A stretch of 64,000 bases of DNA from Actinospica robiniae DSM 44927 (GTDB taxonomy: Bacteria; Actinomycetota; Actinomycetes; Streptomycetales; Catenulisporaceae). The position numbers and the translations under genes were made by a program. Below are positions 24,569 to 33,560 of the stretch, piece after piece. The stretch covers positions 2,725,372 to 2,789,371 of the forward strand of contig NZ_KI632511.1 in NCBI RefSeq assembly GCF_000504285.1, written 5' to 3'. A model generated the notes under the pieces. It did not search any database. It was not told the origin of the DNA and was given only the letters and a program-made list of their open reading frames with translations. Within the stretch, counting starts at the first letter, position 1. Each line of letters opens with the position of its first letter.

Positions 24569-27500
24569 TCAGACGTCGAGCGGGACGGAGTAACGCTTGG
24601 GCAGCTTGGTCTCCACCGCCAGCACCACCGGGGGCGAGGTGCCGTCCGCCGGGACGGTCCCGCCGGCCGGCGTGGCCGGCTGGGCCGCCACCGCGGTGAA
24701 GGTCCAGGTGATGGGGGCCACCGCCTTGCCCGCCACCGTCGTCGCCGTCGCCGTCGCGTGGTAGGTCTGGCCGGGCACCAGCGCGGTGGTGGGGTGGAAC
24801 GAGGCGGTGAAGGTCTTCGGGTTGTAGGAGACCGTGCCGGTCACCGCGGTGCCGGCGGCGGACTCCGAACCCTGATAGCCCTGGGTGGTGGTCACGGTCA
24901 CCTTCAGGCTCTGCGGCTCGATCGCCTGGGAGAAGCCGACGGTGGCCGGGTAGACCGCGTTCTCCCAGGAACTGGTCGTCGGCGTGATGGTCGAGGTCCC
25001 GATCGTGGCGGAGGCGTCCTCGGCGCCGCTGCCGCCGGACGACGGCGCCTGGGTGGTGAAGTCCGCGTCCACCCAGTAGTTCGTCGCGTTGTAGCTGGTG
25101 GTCGGGAACGCGGAGCCGGTGCCGTAGTGGTAGATGCCGTTGCCGGATCCTGCCACGCTCGCCAGCGCCGTGATCGGGTAGTTGCTGATCGGCGCGGTGA
25201 AGTACTGCGAGTTGGACGAGTAGAAGCCGGTCGGCGTGTAGTAGGAGACGACGTACGGCGTGCTCGCCGTGATCGCCACCGGGTTCGCGAAGGTCAGCGT
25301 CTGCCAGCCGCTCGCGCTCTCACCCGTGAAGGTGCCGGTGGCCAGCAGCGTGCCGGTGTTCGTCCACAGGTTCCCGATGTGCGTCCCGGTGTTCTTGGTG
25401 CCCTTGTAGAAGCTGACTCCGGTGACGTAGCCGGCCACGGCCGACTGGAACCGCATGCCGACCTCGACCGCGTGCTGGTCGCTGGTGTTCGTGTTGGCGG
25501 GCACGGCCGTGCCGTTCCACAGCGAACAGGGGCAGGTGTACGCCGGCGGCGTGGCGGACGTGGTGAACGTCCACGTGTACGGCGACGGCATGACGTTGCC
25601 CCACAGGTCGGTGGCCGTGAGCGAGGCCGTGTAGGTGTCGTTCATGGCCAGCTGGCCGGCCGGCTGGAACGTCACGGTGTGGCCGACCGGGTCGTAGGTG
25701 ATCGAGCCGGGCGCGCTCACCCCGTTCTGGTCGGTGACGGTGAGCTTGACCGAGCTCGCGGTCAGGCCCTCGCTCATCGACGCGGTCAGGGTGCTGTTGA
25801 CCGGGACGTCGGTGGCACCGGTGGCCGGGGTGGTCGAGGTGACCGTCGGCGGGGTGGTGCTGCTGACGTTGCCCTGGAAGATCGCGTCCACCCAGTAGTT
25901 GCTGGCCTGGTACGCGGTCGTCGGGAAGGCGGTGGCGCTGGCGTACTTGTAGACGCCGTTGCCGTTGGCGGCGGTGTTCGACAGGCCCTGGATCGGCGCG
26001 ATGCCGGCGCCCTGCGTGGCGAAGTAGTTCGCGTCGGCGGAGTAGTGGCCGCTCGGGGCGTAGTAGGAGACCACGTAGGTGGTGCCGGCGGTGACCGGGA
26101 TGGGCTGGGTGAAGTTCGCCTCCTGCCATCCGGAGGTCGTCTCGTTGGTGAAGGTGACGCTGCCGAGCAGGGTCCCGGTCGAGGTCCACAGCGAGCCGAC
26201 GTGCGTGCCGGTGTTCGTCGCGGCCTTGTAGAACTGGATGCCGGTGATCTCGCCGGACTGGGTCGGGCTGAACTTCATGCCGACGTCGACCGCGTGCGCG
26301 TCACCGCTGTCCGGCTTGGCCGGGGTGGACGCGTCGGGGAAGACGGAGCAGGGGCACACGGCGGCGGTCACGGTGACCGGGATGCTCGCCGTCGCGCCGA
26401 TGTTGTCGCTGTCGTCCTCGGCCCGCACCAGGATCGTGGCCGCGCCGGTCTGCAGCGGCGTCCAGCTGAAGGTCCAGTTCCCCAGGCCGCTGGCCGGGTT
26501 CCAGGTGGTGCCGCCGTCGGTGGAGACCTCGACCCGGGCCACGACCGCGCCGCTCGCCGGCGTCGCGGTGCCGCTGATGGTCAGCGGGGACATGGCGGGG
26601 GTGGACACGTTCGGCGCGGGGGTGGCCACGTTGACCGTCGGGCCGGTGCCGACCGTCGACTTCGCGGCGCCCACCAGGCCGGACTGCAGGGTGCTCGGCT
26701 GCACGCCCATGTCGGCGAAGAGGTTGACCGTGGCCTGTTCCATCACCGGGTCCTCGGTGGTGGTCAGGTCCGCGTGCACGGTGCCCAGGCCCCAGGCCCA
26801 CTGCACGGTGGCCGAGCTGAAGACGAGCGCGTTGGACTTCGGATCCCGGTACTCGGTCAGGCTGTGCGTGGCGGTGCCGTTGCCGTAGAGGTTGCCCCAG
26901 TCCTGGCGCAGCGTGCCGTTGGTGATGGAGATCGTGGTCGAGGACATGTCGATCTCACCCGGTGGCCGGGTGGCGTCGTTGATGTCCGAGTCCCACTCGT
27001 AGCCGAGCGTGCCGGTCTGCATCTCGTAGGTCTGGCCGGAGGTGAGCGAGGCGACCTGGGTGTTGCGCCAGATCCGGTCCTGGCTGTACGGGTAGGAGAC
27101 GGTGATCGCGTCGGCGCGGTATCCGTTGACGTTGAACAGGGTTCCGGTCAGCTGGTTCTCCGGTTCGGCTCCGGTGGCAGCGCCGGCCGGGTCCATCCAG
27201 GTGCCGGTCCACTGGCCGCTCGGGTCGGCCACGCCGTCCGGCTGCGGATACTCCAGCTTCGTCATCTTGTACTCGTCGATGGTCCGGTTCGCGGCGCCGT
27301 TGGCGATGCTCGGCTGCAGCACGGTGCGCCAGAACACGTCGTTGCCGCTGAAGTACGCCTCGTTCACGCCGGCGTCCTTGGCCGCGGTGGCCGCGTCGAA
27401 CTGTTGCTGGTCCCAGTATTCGTCGTGCCCGGAGGAGACGAAGACCTTGTGGTTGAGCAGCAGCGAGGGATGCTGCGTGATGTCGACCGAGGACAGATAG

Positions 27501-28261
27501 CTGACGTCGTAGCCGTTGCGCTCGAGGAACTGGATCATCGGGTATTCGGACCCGAAGATGCCGTTCTCGCCGGAGATGTTCATCGGCCGGTTGTAGCTCA
27601 CGGCGTAGTCGCGGCCGTCCGGAGCGGGTCCGTTGCCCTCGTACAGGTCGGCGCCGCCCCACATGTTGTAGGCCTGCCAGGTCTGGTCGGAGGTCTGCAC
27701 CACCATGTCGGACGTGCTCGACGGGTTGGTGACCACGAACGGGTAGGGCATCAGGCCCTGGTTGTCGCTCTGGTCGAACTCGGCGAGGTAGACCCCGGAG
27801 ACCGCGTTCGAGGGCACCGTCCAGCTCATGCTGACCGACCAGTTGCCGCAGTCCACCATGCCGGTGGAGGCGGACTTGTCGCAGTCCGGCTGGGTGACGG
27901 CCGGGTAGACCGCGGTCGGCGAGGTCGGCATCAGCCGCGCCCCGTCGCCGCCGTACCAGCCCAGCCGGTAGATCTCCACCTTGTAGCCGACCGGCGAGCT
28001 GACCGAGAAGTTGATCGTCCCGCCGACGGCCACGCTGGTCGTGGTCGGGAAGGCCTCGATGTCGCCCCAGGCTCCCGGGGAGTACCAGTCGGACAGCGGC
28101 GTGCCCGGCTGCGAGTTCTCACAGACGATCGCGTTGGAGCCCGGCCCGCAGGGGCCGGTGTCGGCCGAGGCCGCCTGGGGCGCGGCCACCGTCGCGACCA
28201 GGACCACCGCCGCGGAGAAAATCGCAGTGCGCACGCTGCGCGTCCATCTTCGCAAGTTCAT
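24569..28261 (-). CDS. giant secreted multidomain protein: N,N-dimethylformamidase-beta-like domain, Ig-like and two DUF4082 modules
   Basis: 1230 residues, Sec-exported (TAIFSAAVVLVATVAAPQ then ASA-DT). Order: a DMFase beta-subunit-like domain (about 45-535) with YRLGWYGGDGARLM, FVSSGHDEYWDQQQF and YFSGNDVFWR; an Ig-like domain (about 550-635); DUF4082 (about 637-797, starting PCSVFPDAS); Big_5-type Ig (about 803-900); a second DUF4082 (about 910-1068, starting PCSLWNGTA); a final Ig-like domain (about 1085-1190). ATG 28261 is preferred over 28297. The DMFase-like domain occurs in many exported actinomycete proteins near polysaccharide genes; formamide hydrolysis is not implied. It may modify or degrade the exopolymer (inference). 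Confidence 0.85.
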   Translation of the reverse strand: MNLRRWTRSVRTAIFSAAVVLVATVAAPQAASADTGPCGPGSNAIVCENSQPGTPLSDWYSPGAWGDIEAFPTTTSVAVGGTINFSVSSPVGYKVEIYRLGWYGGDGARLMPTSPTAVYPAVTQPDCDKSASTGMVDCGNWSVSMSWTVPSNAVSGVYLAEFDQSDNQGLMPYPFVVTNPSSTSDMVVQTSDQTWQAYNMWGGADLYEGNGPAPDGRDYAVSYNRPMNISGENGIFGSEYPMIQFLERNGYDVSYLSSVDITQHPSLLLNHKVFVSSGHDEYWDQQQFDAATAAKDAGVNEAYFSGNDVFWRTVLQPSIANGAANRTIDEYKMTKLEYPQPDGVADPSGQWTGTWMDPAGAATGAEPENQLTGTLFNVNGYRADAITVSYPYSQDRIWRNTQVASLTSGQTYEMQTGTLGYEWDSDINDATRPPGEIDMSSTTISITNGTLRQDWGNLYGNGTATHSLTEYRDPKSNALVFSSATVQWAWGLGTVHADLTTTEDPVMEQATVNLFADMGVQPSTLQSGLVGAAKSTVGTGPTVNVATPAPNVSTPAMSPLTISGTATPASGAVVARVEVSTDGGTTWNPASGLGNWTFSWTPLQTGAATILVRAEDDSDNIGATASIPVTVTAAVCPCSVFPDASTPAKPDSGDAHAVDVGMKFSPTQSGEITGIQFYKAATNTGTHVGSLWTSTGTLLGSVTFTNETTSGWQEANFTQPIPVTAGTTYVVSYYAPSGHYSADANYFATQGAGIAPIQGLSNTAANGNGVYKYASATAFPTTAYQASNYWVDAIFQGNVSSTTPPTVTSTTPATGATDVPVNSTLTASMSEGLTASSVKLTVTDQNGVSAPGSITYDPVGHTVTFQPAGQLAMNDTYTASLTATDLWGNVMPSPYTWTFTTSATPPAYTCPCSLWNGTAVPANTNTSDQHAVEVGMRFQSAVAGYVTGVSFYKGTKNTGTHIGNLWTNTGTLLATGTFTGESASGWQTLTFANPVAITASTPYVVSYYTPTGFYSSNSQYFTAPISNYPITALASVAGSGNGIYHYGTGSAFPTTSYNATNYWVDADFTTQAPSSGGSGAEDASATIGTSTITPTTSSWENAVYPATVGFSQAIEPQSLKVTVTTTQGYQGSESAAGTAVTGTVSYNPKTFTASFHPTTALVPGQTYHATATATTVAGKAVAPITWTFTAVAAQPATPAGGTVPADGTSPPVVLAVETKLPKRYSVPLDV

Positions 28262-28280
28262 CTTTCTCTTCGCCCTTCTC

Positions 28281-28312
28281 GGGCGGCGGGACCCCACCAG
28301 GACCCGCCGCCC
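28281..28312 (-). terminator. hairpin between the two secreted-protein genes
   Basis: Perfect 10-bp stem GGGCGGCGGG / CCCGCCGCCC with a 12-base loop. It lies after the beta-helix gene and just upstream of the giant secreted protein gene, so it could end the first transcript or attenuate the second. Confidence 0.5.
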
Positions 28313-28371
28313 TCCCTCGGATGTGCTGCCGGCTGCCGGCAGCGCCGTCGTGCCTGTGCTGAGCTATCCCG

Positions 28372-29511
28372 TCACTTCGACGGGACGACCTGCGCCCCGC
28401 TGGTCAGCCGGTTGCCCGACCACTGGTTCCCGCTGCCGCCGGTGTTCCAGTAGGCGACCGGCCCGTAGTACCCGCACCCGCTCGCGTACGTCGTGGAGAA
28501 GATGTTGCCGGTCACCACGACGCCGCTGGCCCCGGTGCCTCCGCCGTAGATGGTGTAACCGCCGCCGGCCAGCCAGTTGTCGGTGATCGTGGTGTTGGAG
28601 ATGGGTCCGGTGTTCGGCAGCAGTCCGATCACCGAGGTCGTGCCCTGCCCGGTGGGCACGGGGTTCATCAGGGTGTTGTGGACGACCCGCAGCCCCGCGG
28701 TGTCGTCGCCGTCGCTGATCACCACGTCCAGGTGGGCGTAGCCGCCGGAACGGTTGATGAACGGGACGATGTCGTGCACGTAGTCGTCGTGGATGTAGCC
28801 GTGGCCCATGGACAGGGCGTTGGCGAAGACGGAGACGTCGTCCCAGCCTACTTCGATGTTCCCCTCGCCCATGTTGGACACGGCGTAGTCCTCGCCGCCG
28901 TTGTCCGGTCCGGCGCCGGGGGTCCCGGTCAGGTTGCTGTGCAGGATCTTCAGGCCGGTGTAGCCGGAGCGGAGGTTCACCGCCCACCAGTTCTTCGAAT
29001 CGATCTTGGTGTCGATGATGGTGACGTTGTCGGCGTAGATGTCCAGCGAACCGGAGAGGTTCCAGCCGCTGATCGTCGTGCCGTTGGTCTTCACCTCGAT
29101 GTCGCCGGAGTGCGCGCTGAGACTGCTCGTGCGCGGCCCGGTGCTCGACGCGCTCGGGTAGCCGCAGGCCTGCGGGGTCGAGCACGCCTGCGCCGCGGCG
29201 GCTGCGGCGGACGAGGAGGCGGCCGCGGCGGCCGTGCCGGTGAGCGTGTGCGACGGGACCGCGCCGGCCGAGGCCTTGGCGGTGCCGGTCGCGCTCGCAC
29301 TGCTGCTCGCGCTCGGCGAGAGCGGCGCGCCGGCGCTCGATCCGGGGACCGTCTTGCCGGTCAACGGCTCGCCGACCACGATCTTCGAGGGTCCGGAGCC
29401 GCCGGAGCCGAGCACCAGCCACGCGGCCAGGCCGAGTCCGCACGCGACGAACCCCGCGACCAGCAGGGCCCGTCGCGGGGTGGAAGAGCCGCCGTGCCTT
29501 CTCGCGGTCAC
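28372..29511 (-). CDS. membrane-anchored right-handed beta-helix (pectin-lyase-fold) protein
   Basis: 379 residues: a cytosolic tail, an anchor helix (LLVAGFVACGLGLAAWLVLG, about 15-35), a Ser/Ala/Thr-rich linker (about 60-115) and a parallel beta-helix domain. Its Asn/Asp-rich rungs include DIYADNVTIIDTKIDSKNWW, ISNTTITDNWLAGGGYTIYG and GVVVTGNIFSTT. Such proteins are often polysaccharide lyases or hydrolases, but catalytic residues were not identified. Its start overlaps the DegT gene stop by 4 bp, which ties it to the sugar-biosynthesis operon. Confidence 0.78.
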   Translation of the reverse strand: MTARRHGGSSTPRRALLVAGFVACGLGLAAWLVLGSGGSGPSKIVVGEPLTGKTVPGSSAGAPLSPSASSSASATGTAKASAGAVPSHTLTGTAAAAASSSAAAAAAQACSTPQACGYPSASSTGPRTSSLSAHSGDIEVKTNGTTISGWNLSGSLDIYADNVTIIDTKIDSKNWWAVNLRSGYTGLKILHSNLTGTPGAGPDNGGEDYAVSNMGEGNIEVGWDDVSVFANALSMGHGYIHDDYVHDIVPFINRSGGYAHLDVVISDGDDTAGLRVVHNTLMNPVPTGQGTTSVIGLLPNTGPISNTTITDNWLAGGGYTIYGGGTGASGVVVTGNIFSTTYASGCGYYGPVAYWNTGGSGNQWSGNRLTSGAQVVPSK

Positions 29512-30632
29512 CCGACCGCCGCCAAGAGTCTCTCCACGACCCGCTCCTGTTCCTCGGCCGTCAGATGGGGGTGCAGGGGAAGGGACAGGATCCGGTCCGC
29601 CGCGTCTTCGGCGTGCGGGAACGCGCCCCGGAAATGATCGAGGTCGGCGAAGGCCGGCGTCAGGTGCAGCGGGTACGGGTAGTGCACCCCGGCCCCTATG
29701 CCGTCGGCGTTGAGCTTCTCCACGACCGCGTCGCGGCGCTCGGCGCCCTCGCCCGGCTCGCCGACCTTGACCACGTAGAGGTGCCAGACGTGCTCGTTGC
29801 CCTCGAGCACCGCCGGGAGCTGGATCCCGTCCTGCCCGGCCAGCAGCGCGTGATAGCGCGCGGCGGCGGCGCGGCGCGCCTCGTTCCAGCCGGCCAGCCG
29901 CTTGAGCTTGGCCCGCAGGACCACCGCCTGCAGCGCGTCGAGCCGGCTGTTGCGGCCGACGACGACGTGCTCGTACTTGCTCCGGCCGCCGTGGTTCGCC
30001 CGGATCCGCACCGCGTCCGCGAGCTCGGCGTCATCGGTGACCACCGCGCCGGCGTCGCCGTAGGCGCCGAGGTTCTTGCCCGGGTAGAAGCTGGTGGCCG
30101 CGACGCCGCCGACCCCGGCCTGCCGGCCGAAACGGGTAGCGCCCTGGCACTGGGCGGCGTCCTCGACGATGCGCACCGGGGCGCCGGCGAGCGCCTCGCG
30201 CAGCCGCTCGACCGGCGCGAGCTGGCCGTAGAGGTGTACCGGGATCAGCACCTTGGTACGCGGGCCGATCGCCGCGGCCGCAGCCTCGACGTCGATCAGC
30301 TGGGTGTCCGGGTCGCAGTCCACGAACACCGGCGTGGCGCCGGCCAGGCTGACCGCCTCGGCGGTGGCCGCGAAGGTGTTGACCGGCAGCACCACCTCGT
30401 CACCCGCGCCGAGTCCGAGCGCGCGCAGCACCAGTTCGAGCGCGTCGGTGCCGTTGGACACGCCGACGCACCGGCTCACGCCGCTGAACGCGGCGAACTC
30501 CTGCTCGAACGCGGCGACCTCCGGCCCGCCGACGAAGCCGGTCGTGGCCAGGACGCGCGCGAAACCCTCGCGCACCTCCTCCTCGACCTCTTCGTGCGCG
30601 GCCTTGAGGTCGACCAGCGGTATCCCCCTCAT
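29508..30632 (-). CDS. DegT/DnrJ/EryC1/StrS aminotransferase (WbpE-like)
   Basis: 374 residues, PLP-dependent fold type I sugar aminotransferase. Visible: IPLVDLKAAHEEV, the substrate/phosphate region SNGTDALELVLRALG, the PLP-ring Asp in VEDAAQCQGA and the Schiff-base Lys in FYPGKNLGAYGD. The sequence style is closest to WbpE/DesV enzymes acting on 3-keto sugars, so transamination of the Gfo/Idh product is plausible (inference). Four-base overlap with the beta-helix gene; 3 bases after the PglD-like gene. Confidence 0.88.
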   Translation of the reverse strand: MRGIPLVDLKAAHEEVEEEVREGFARVLATTGFVGGPEVAAFEQEFAAFSGVSRCVGVSNGTDALELVLRALGLGAGDEVVLPVNTFAATAEAVSLAGATPVFVDCDPDTQLIDVEAAAAAIGPRTKVLIPVHLYGQLAPVERLREALAGAPVRIVEDAAQCQGATRFGRQAGVGGVAATSFYPGKNLGAYGDAGAVVTDDAELADAVRIRANHGGRSKYEHVVVGRNSRLDALQAVVLRAKLKRLAGWNEARRAAAARYHALLAGQDGIQLPAVLEGNEHVWHLYVVKVGEPGEGAERRDAVVEKLNADGIGAGVHYPYPLHLTPAFADLDHFRGAFPHAEDAADRILSLPLHPHLTAEEQERVVERLLAAVG

Positions 30633-30635
30633 GAC

Positions 30636-31358
30636 TTACGATCCTCCCCTGTTCGCGGCCGCGGCGCGGCCCTCTTCGGAAAACGCCAGGGTCCGCAAGT
30701 GCCGCGCCGGGTTCCCGGCCCACACCTGCCCTGACGGGATGTCATCGAGCACCACCGAGCCCATGCCGACCACGGAGCCGGCGCCGACCCGCACGTATTC
30801 GCGCACGGTCGCGCCGGCGCCGATGTAGGCGCCGCGCTCGACGTGCACGCCGCCGGCCAGCGCGACCCCGGAGGCGATGGTCGCGTAGTCCTCGACCACG
30901 TCGTCGTGGGTGAGCACGACCCGCGGCATCACGGCCACGTGCTCGCCGATCCGCACCGCGGCGGTGAGCACGCTCTGCGCCAGCAGGATCGAGCCCGCAC
31001 CGATGCTTGAGTCCTGGGAGACCTCGACCGAGGGGTGCACGAAGGTGGCGTAGCGCTCGGCCGGCAGGTCCATCCGCCGGGCCACCCGCAGCCGGATCAG
31101 CGGGTCGCGCACGCCGGCCACGCACAGCAGGACTCTGGCATGCGGCATCGCGCCGGCGGCCTCGCTGCCGCCGAGCACCGGCGTGCCGGCCACCTCTCCC
31201 CCGGCCAGCAGGGGGTTGTCGTCCAGGAAACCGAGCAGCCGCCAGTCCCGCCCGGCCGCGCACGCGGCCGCGACGGCCTGGGCGGTCTCGCGCCCGAGCC
31301 CGCCCGCGCCGACGATCAGCAGCTCGGACGGGCTCTGGCTTGGTGCGTGATCAGACAC
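30636..31358 (-). CDS. PglD/NeuD-type sugar O/N-acetyltransferase
   Basis: 240 residues. The N-terminal Rossmann-like PglD_N domain binds the UDP-sugar (LLIVGAGGLGRETAQAV). The C-terminal left-handed beta-helix (about 100-210) carries the acetyl-CoA site and a catalytic-type His in RVVLTHDDVVEDYA. Such enzymes acetylate 4-amino sugars made by DegT enzymes, and one flanks it on each side. Starts 8 bp inside the upstream DegT gene. Confidence 0.87.
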   Translation of the reverse strand: MSDHAPSQSPSELLIVGAGGLGRETAQAVAAACAAGRDWRLLGFLDDNPLLAGGEVAGTPVLGGSEAAGAMPHARVLLCVAGVRDPLIRLRVARRMDLPAERYATFVHPSVEVSQDSSIGAGSILLAQSVLTAAVRIGEHVAVMPRVVLTHDDVVEDYATIASGVALAGGVHVERGAYIGAGATVREYVRVGAGSVVGMGSVVLDDIPSGQVWAGNPARHLRTLAFSEEGRAAAANRGGS

Positions 31359-32505
31359 CTGAGGCCACCGGCTCCAGCAGCGCGGCCGCCACCCGCTCCT
31401 GCTGGGCGGAGGTCATGGTGTGGAACATCGGCAGGATCAGCGAGTCGCGGGTGATCCGCTCGGTGGCCGGCAGGTCCACGTGCTTGACCGTGTCGTAGGC
31501 CGGCTCGAGGTGCGCGGCCATGATCCCGCGCCGGGCCGAGATGCCGCGCTCGGCCAGCCGGGCCAGCGCGCCGTCGCGGCCGCCGCCCGGGAAGTCCGGG
31601 TCAAGCAGCACCCAGAACGACTGGTAGTTGCTCTGCCCGTACTCGGGGTCGCGCACCGCCCGCAGCCCGGGCACGCCGGCCAGCAGCGCGTGGTAGTACG
31701 CGGCCAGTTCGCGGCGGCGGCGCACGATCTCCGCCAGCCGGCCGAGCTGGACCAGGCCGACCGCGGCCTGGATGTCGGTCATCCGGAAGTTGAATCCGAC
31801 CTCGAGGTACTGCTCGAAGACCGGCCCGGCGCTGGCGTGCCGGTCGGCGGCCGAGACGGACATGCCGTGCTCGCGCAGCCGGCGCAGCCGGGTCGCCCGG
31901 TCGGCGTCGTCGAGGGTGAGCATGCCGCCCTCGCCGGTGGTCAGCAGCTTGCGGGGGTGGAAGGACCAGGTGGCCACCTGCGCCTCGGCACCGACCGGGG
32001 CGCCGCGGTAGACCGAGCCGACGGCGCAGGCCGCGTCTTCGACCACGGCGATGCCGAGCGGCTCGGCCAGCTCCTTGATCGCGCGCACGTCGGCGGGCAC
32101 GCCGCCCTGGTGCACGAGCACGATCGCCCGGGTGCGCGGGCCGAGCACCTCGCGCACGGTGTCAGGGGTCAGATTGCCGGTGGTCTCGTCCACGTCCGCG
32201 AACACCGGGTCGGCGCCGACGTAGCGCGCGGCGTTGGCGGTGGCGATGAAGGAGAGCGAGGGCACCACGACCTCGTCGCCGGGGCCGATCCCGCAGGCCA
32301 CCAGGGACAGGTGCAGCGCGGTCGTACAGGAGCTGACGGCCACGCCGTGCGCGGCCGTGACGCTCTCGGCGAAGGCGCGCTCGAACTGCGCCACCCGCGG
32401 GCCCTGCGCGATCCAGCCGGAGGCCACCGCCTCGGCCGCGGCCTGCTCCTCCTCGATGCCCAGGTAGGGCACCATCACCGGGATCCGGTCGGTCAGGGTG
32501 CTCAT
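31351..32505 (-). CDS. DegT/DnrJ/EryC1/StrS aminotransferase, second type
   Basis: 384 residues, PLP-dependent. Visible: VPYLGIEEEQAAAEAVASGW, SSCTTALHLSLVACGIGPGD, VVEDAACAVGSVYRG and the Lys region SFHPRKLLTTGEGGML. Distinct from the 29508 enzyme and nearer the group making 4-amino-4-deoxy sugars; the PglD-like gene directly downstream would then acetylate the product. ATG 32505 overlaps the epimerase stop (ATGA). Confidence 0.88.
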   Translation of the reverse strand: MSTLTDRIPVMVPYLGIEEEQAAAEAVASGWIAQGPRVAQFERAFAESVTAAHGVAVSSCTTALHLSLVACGIGPGDEVVVPSLSFIATANAARYVGADPVFADVDETTGNLTPDTVREVLGPRTRAIVLVHQGGVPADVRAIKELAEPLGIAVVEDAACAVGSVYRGAPVGAEAQVATWSFHPRKLLTTGEGGMLTLDDADRATRLRRLREHGMSVSAADRHASAGPVFEQYLEVGFNFRMTDIQAAVGLVQLGRLAEIVRRRRELAAYYHALLAGVPGLRAVRDPEYGQSNYQSFWVLLDPDFPGGGRDGALARLAERGISARRGIMAAHLEPAYDTVKHVDLPATERITRDSLILPMFHTMTSAQQERVAAALLEPVASGV

Positions 32506-33560
32506 CGGGCGGCCGCCTCGGCCTCGGCCGCGCGCTCGGCCCGCCACCAGTCGACCAGGTCGCGCAGGCCCTCGTCCAGGCCGATCTCGGCCCGGAAGCC
32601 GAGCCGCTGCTCGGCCGCGGAGATGTCGGCCAGCCGGCGGCGCACGCCGTTGACCGCGCGCTCGGGGCCGTGCTCGACCGCGAGGCCCTGCGCGCCCATC
32701 GCCGCGAGCAGGCCCTCGGCCAGCTGCAGCAGGCTGGTCTCGACCCCGCAGGCCACGTTGAAGACCTCGTCGGTCACCGGCGCCTCGGCCGCGAGCAGGT
32801 TGGCCCGGGCGATGTCGCGCACGTGCACGAAGTCCATCGTCTGCGCGCCGTCGCCGAAGATCAGCGGCGGCTGCCCCTGGGCGATCCGCTCCATCCAGCG
32901 GATCAGCACCTCGGTGTAGAGCCCGAATATGTCCATCCGCGGGCCGTAGACGTTGAAGTAGCGCAGCGCGACGTAGTCGAGGTCGTACATGGCCTTGAAG
33001 CTGCGCAGCGTGGCCTCGTTGAAGGCCTTGGCCGCGCCGTAGAACGTGTCGTTGTGATAAGGGTGCTGATCCTCCGGCGTCGGGAAGACGTCGGCCAGCC
33101 CGTACACCGAGGCCGAGGACGAGGCGACGACCTTGCGCACGCCCGCCTCCACCGCCGCCTCGAGCACGTTGAAGGTGCCGTCGACGAGGACCTCGTTGGC
33201 CAGCCGCGGCTCCTGCGCGCACTGGGTGATGCGGATCGCGGCGAGGTGGAAGACCAGGTCGGCGCCCGCGGTCGCCTCGGCCAGGGCCTTGCGATCGCGC
33301 ACGTCGCCGTCGATCACCTGCACCGGGCCGTTCGCGAGGGCCCAGGCCAGGTTCTCCGGACGGCCGCGCACGAAGTTGTCGAACACGACGATCTCCGCGG
33401 CCTTCTCCCGCACCAGCAGGTCCACCAGGTTGGACCCGATGGTGCCGGCGCCGCCGGTGACCAGGACGCGGCGTCCCGCGACCGGCACCGCGGCGCCCTG
33501 CGCCTCGCCGTGTTCCGCCGAGGCGTTGTGCTCCGCCGAGGCGTTGTGCAAGCTGTTCAC
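32502..33560 (-). CDS. NAD-dependent nucleotide-sugar epimerase/dehydratase (extended SDR)
   Basis: 352 residues. NAD-binding VLVTGGAGTIGSNLVDLLV, catalytic Ser region SSSASVYG and Tyr-Lys in YGAAKAFNE are all present, with extended-SDR stretches ALRYFNVYGPRMD and DFVHVRDIARANLLA. Likely a UDP-glucose/GlcNAc 4-epimerase-type enzyme. GTG 33560 follows AAGGGA and overlaps the Gfo/Idh stop by 4 bp. The N-terminus carries a duplicated NASAEH from an 18-bp repeat. Confidence 0.88.
   Translation of the reverse strand: MNSLHNASAEHNASAEHGEAQGAAVPVAGRRVLVTGGAGTIGSNLVDLLVREKAAEIVVFDNFVRGRPENLAWALANGPVQVIDGDVRDRKALAEATAGADLVFHLAAIRITQCAQEPRLANEVLVDGTFNVLEAAVEAGVRKVVASSSASVYGLADVFPTPEDQHPYHNDTFYGAAKAFNEATLRSFKAMYDLDYVALRYFNVYGPRMDIFGLYTEVLIRWMERIAQGQPPLIFGDGAQTMDFVHVRDIARANLLAAEAPVTDEVFNVACGVETSLLQLAEGLLAAMGAQGLAVEHGPERAVNGVRRRLADISAAEQRLGFRAEIGLDEGLRDLVDWWRAERAAEAEAAAR
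33514..33549. repeat. two tandem 18-bp copies inside the epimerase 5' end
   Basis: TCCGCCGAGGCGTTGTGC occurs twice in a row and duplicates six residues (NASAEH) ahead of the Rossmann fold. Copy number could vary without breaking the frame. Confidence 0.85.

Noticed and set aside
24527-28453. Plus-strand open frame of about 1300 codons
   Set aside because: It is the antisense shadow of the giant secreted protein gene. Its translation is low-complexity Gly/Arg/Val with no domain, whereas the minus strand shows a signal peptide and clear modules.
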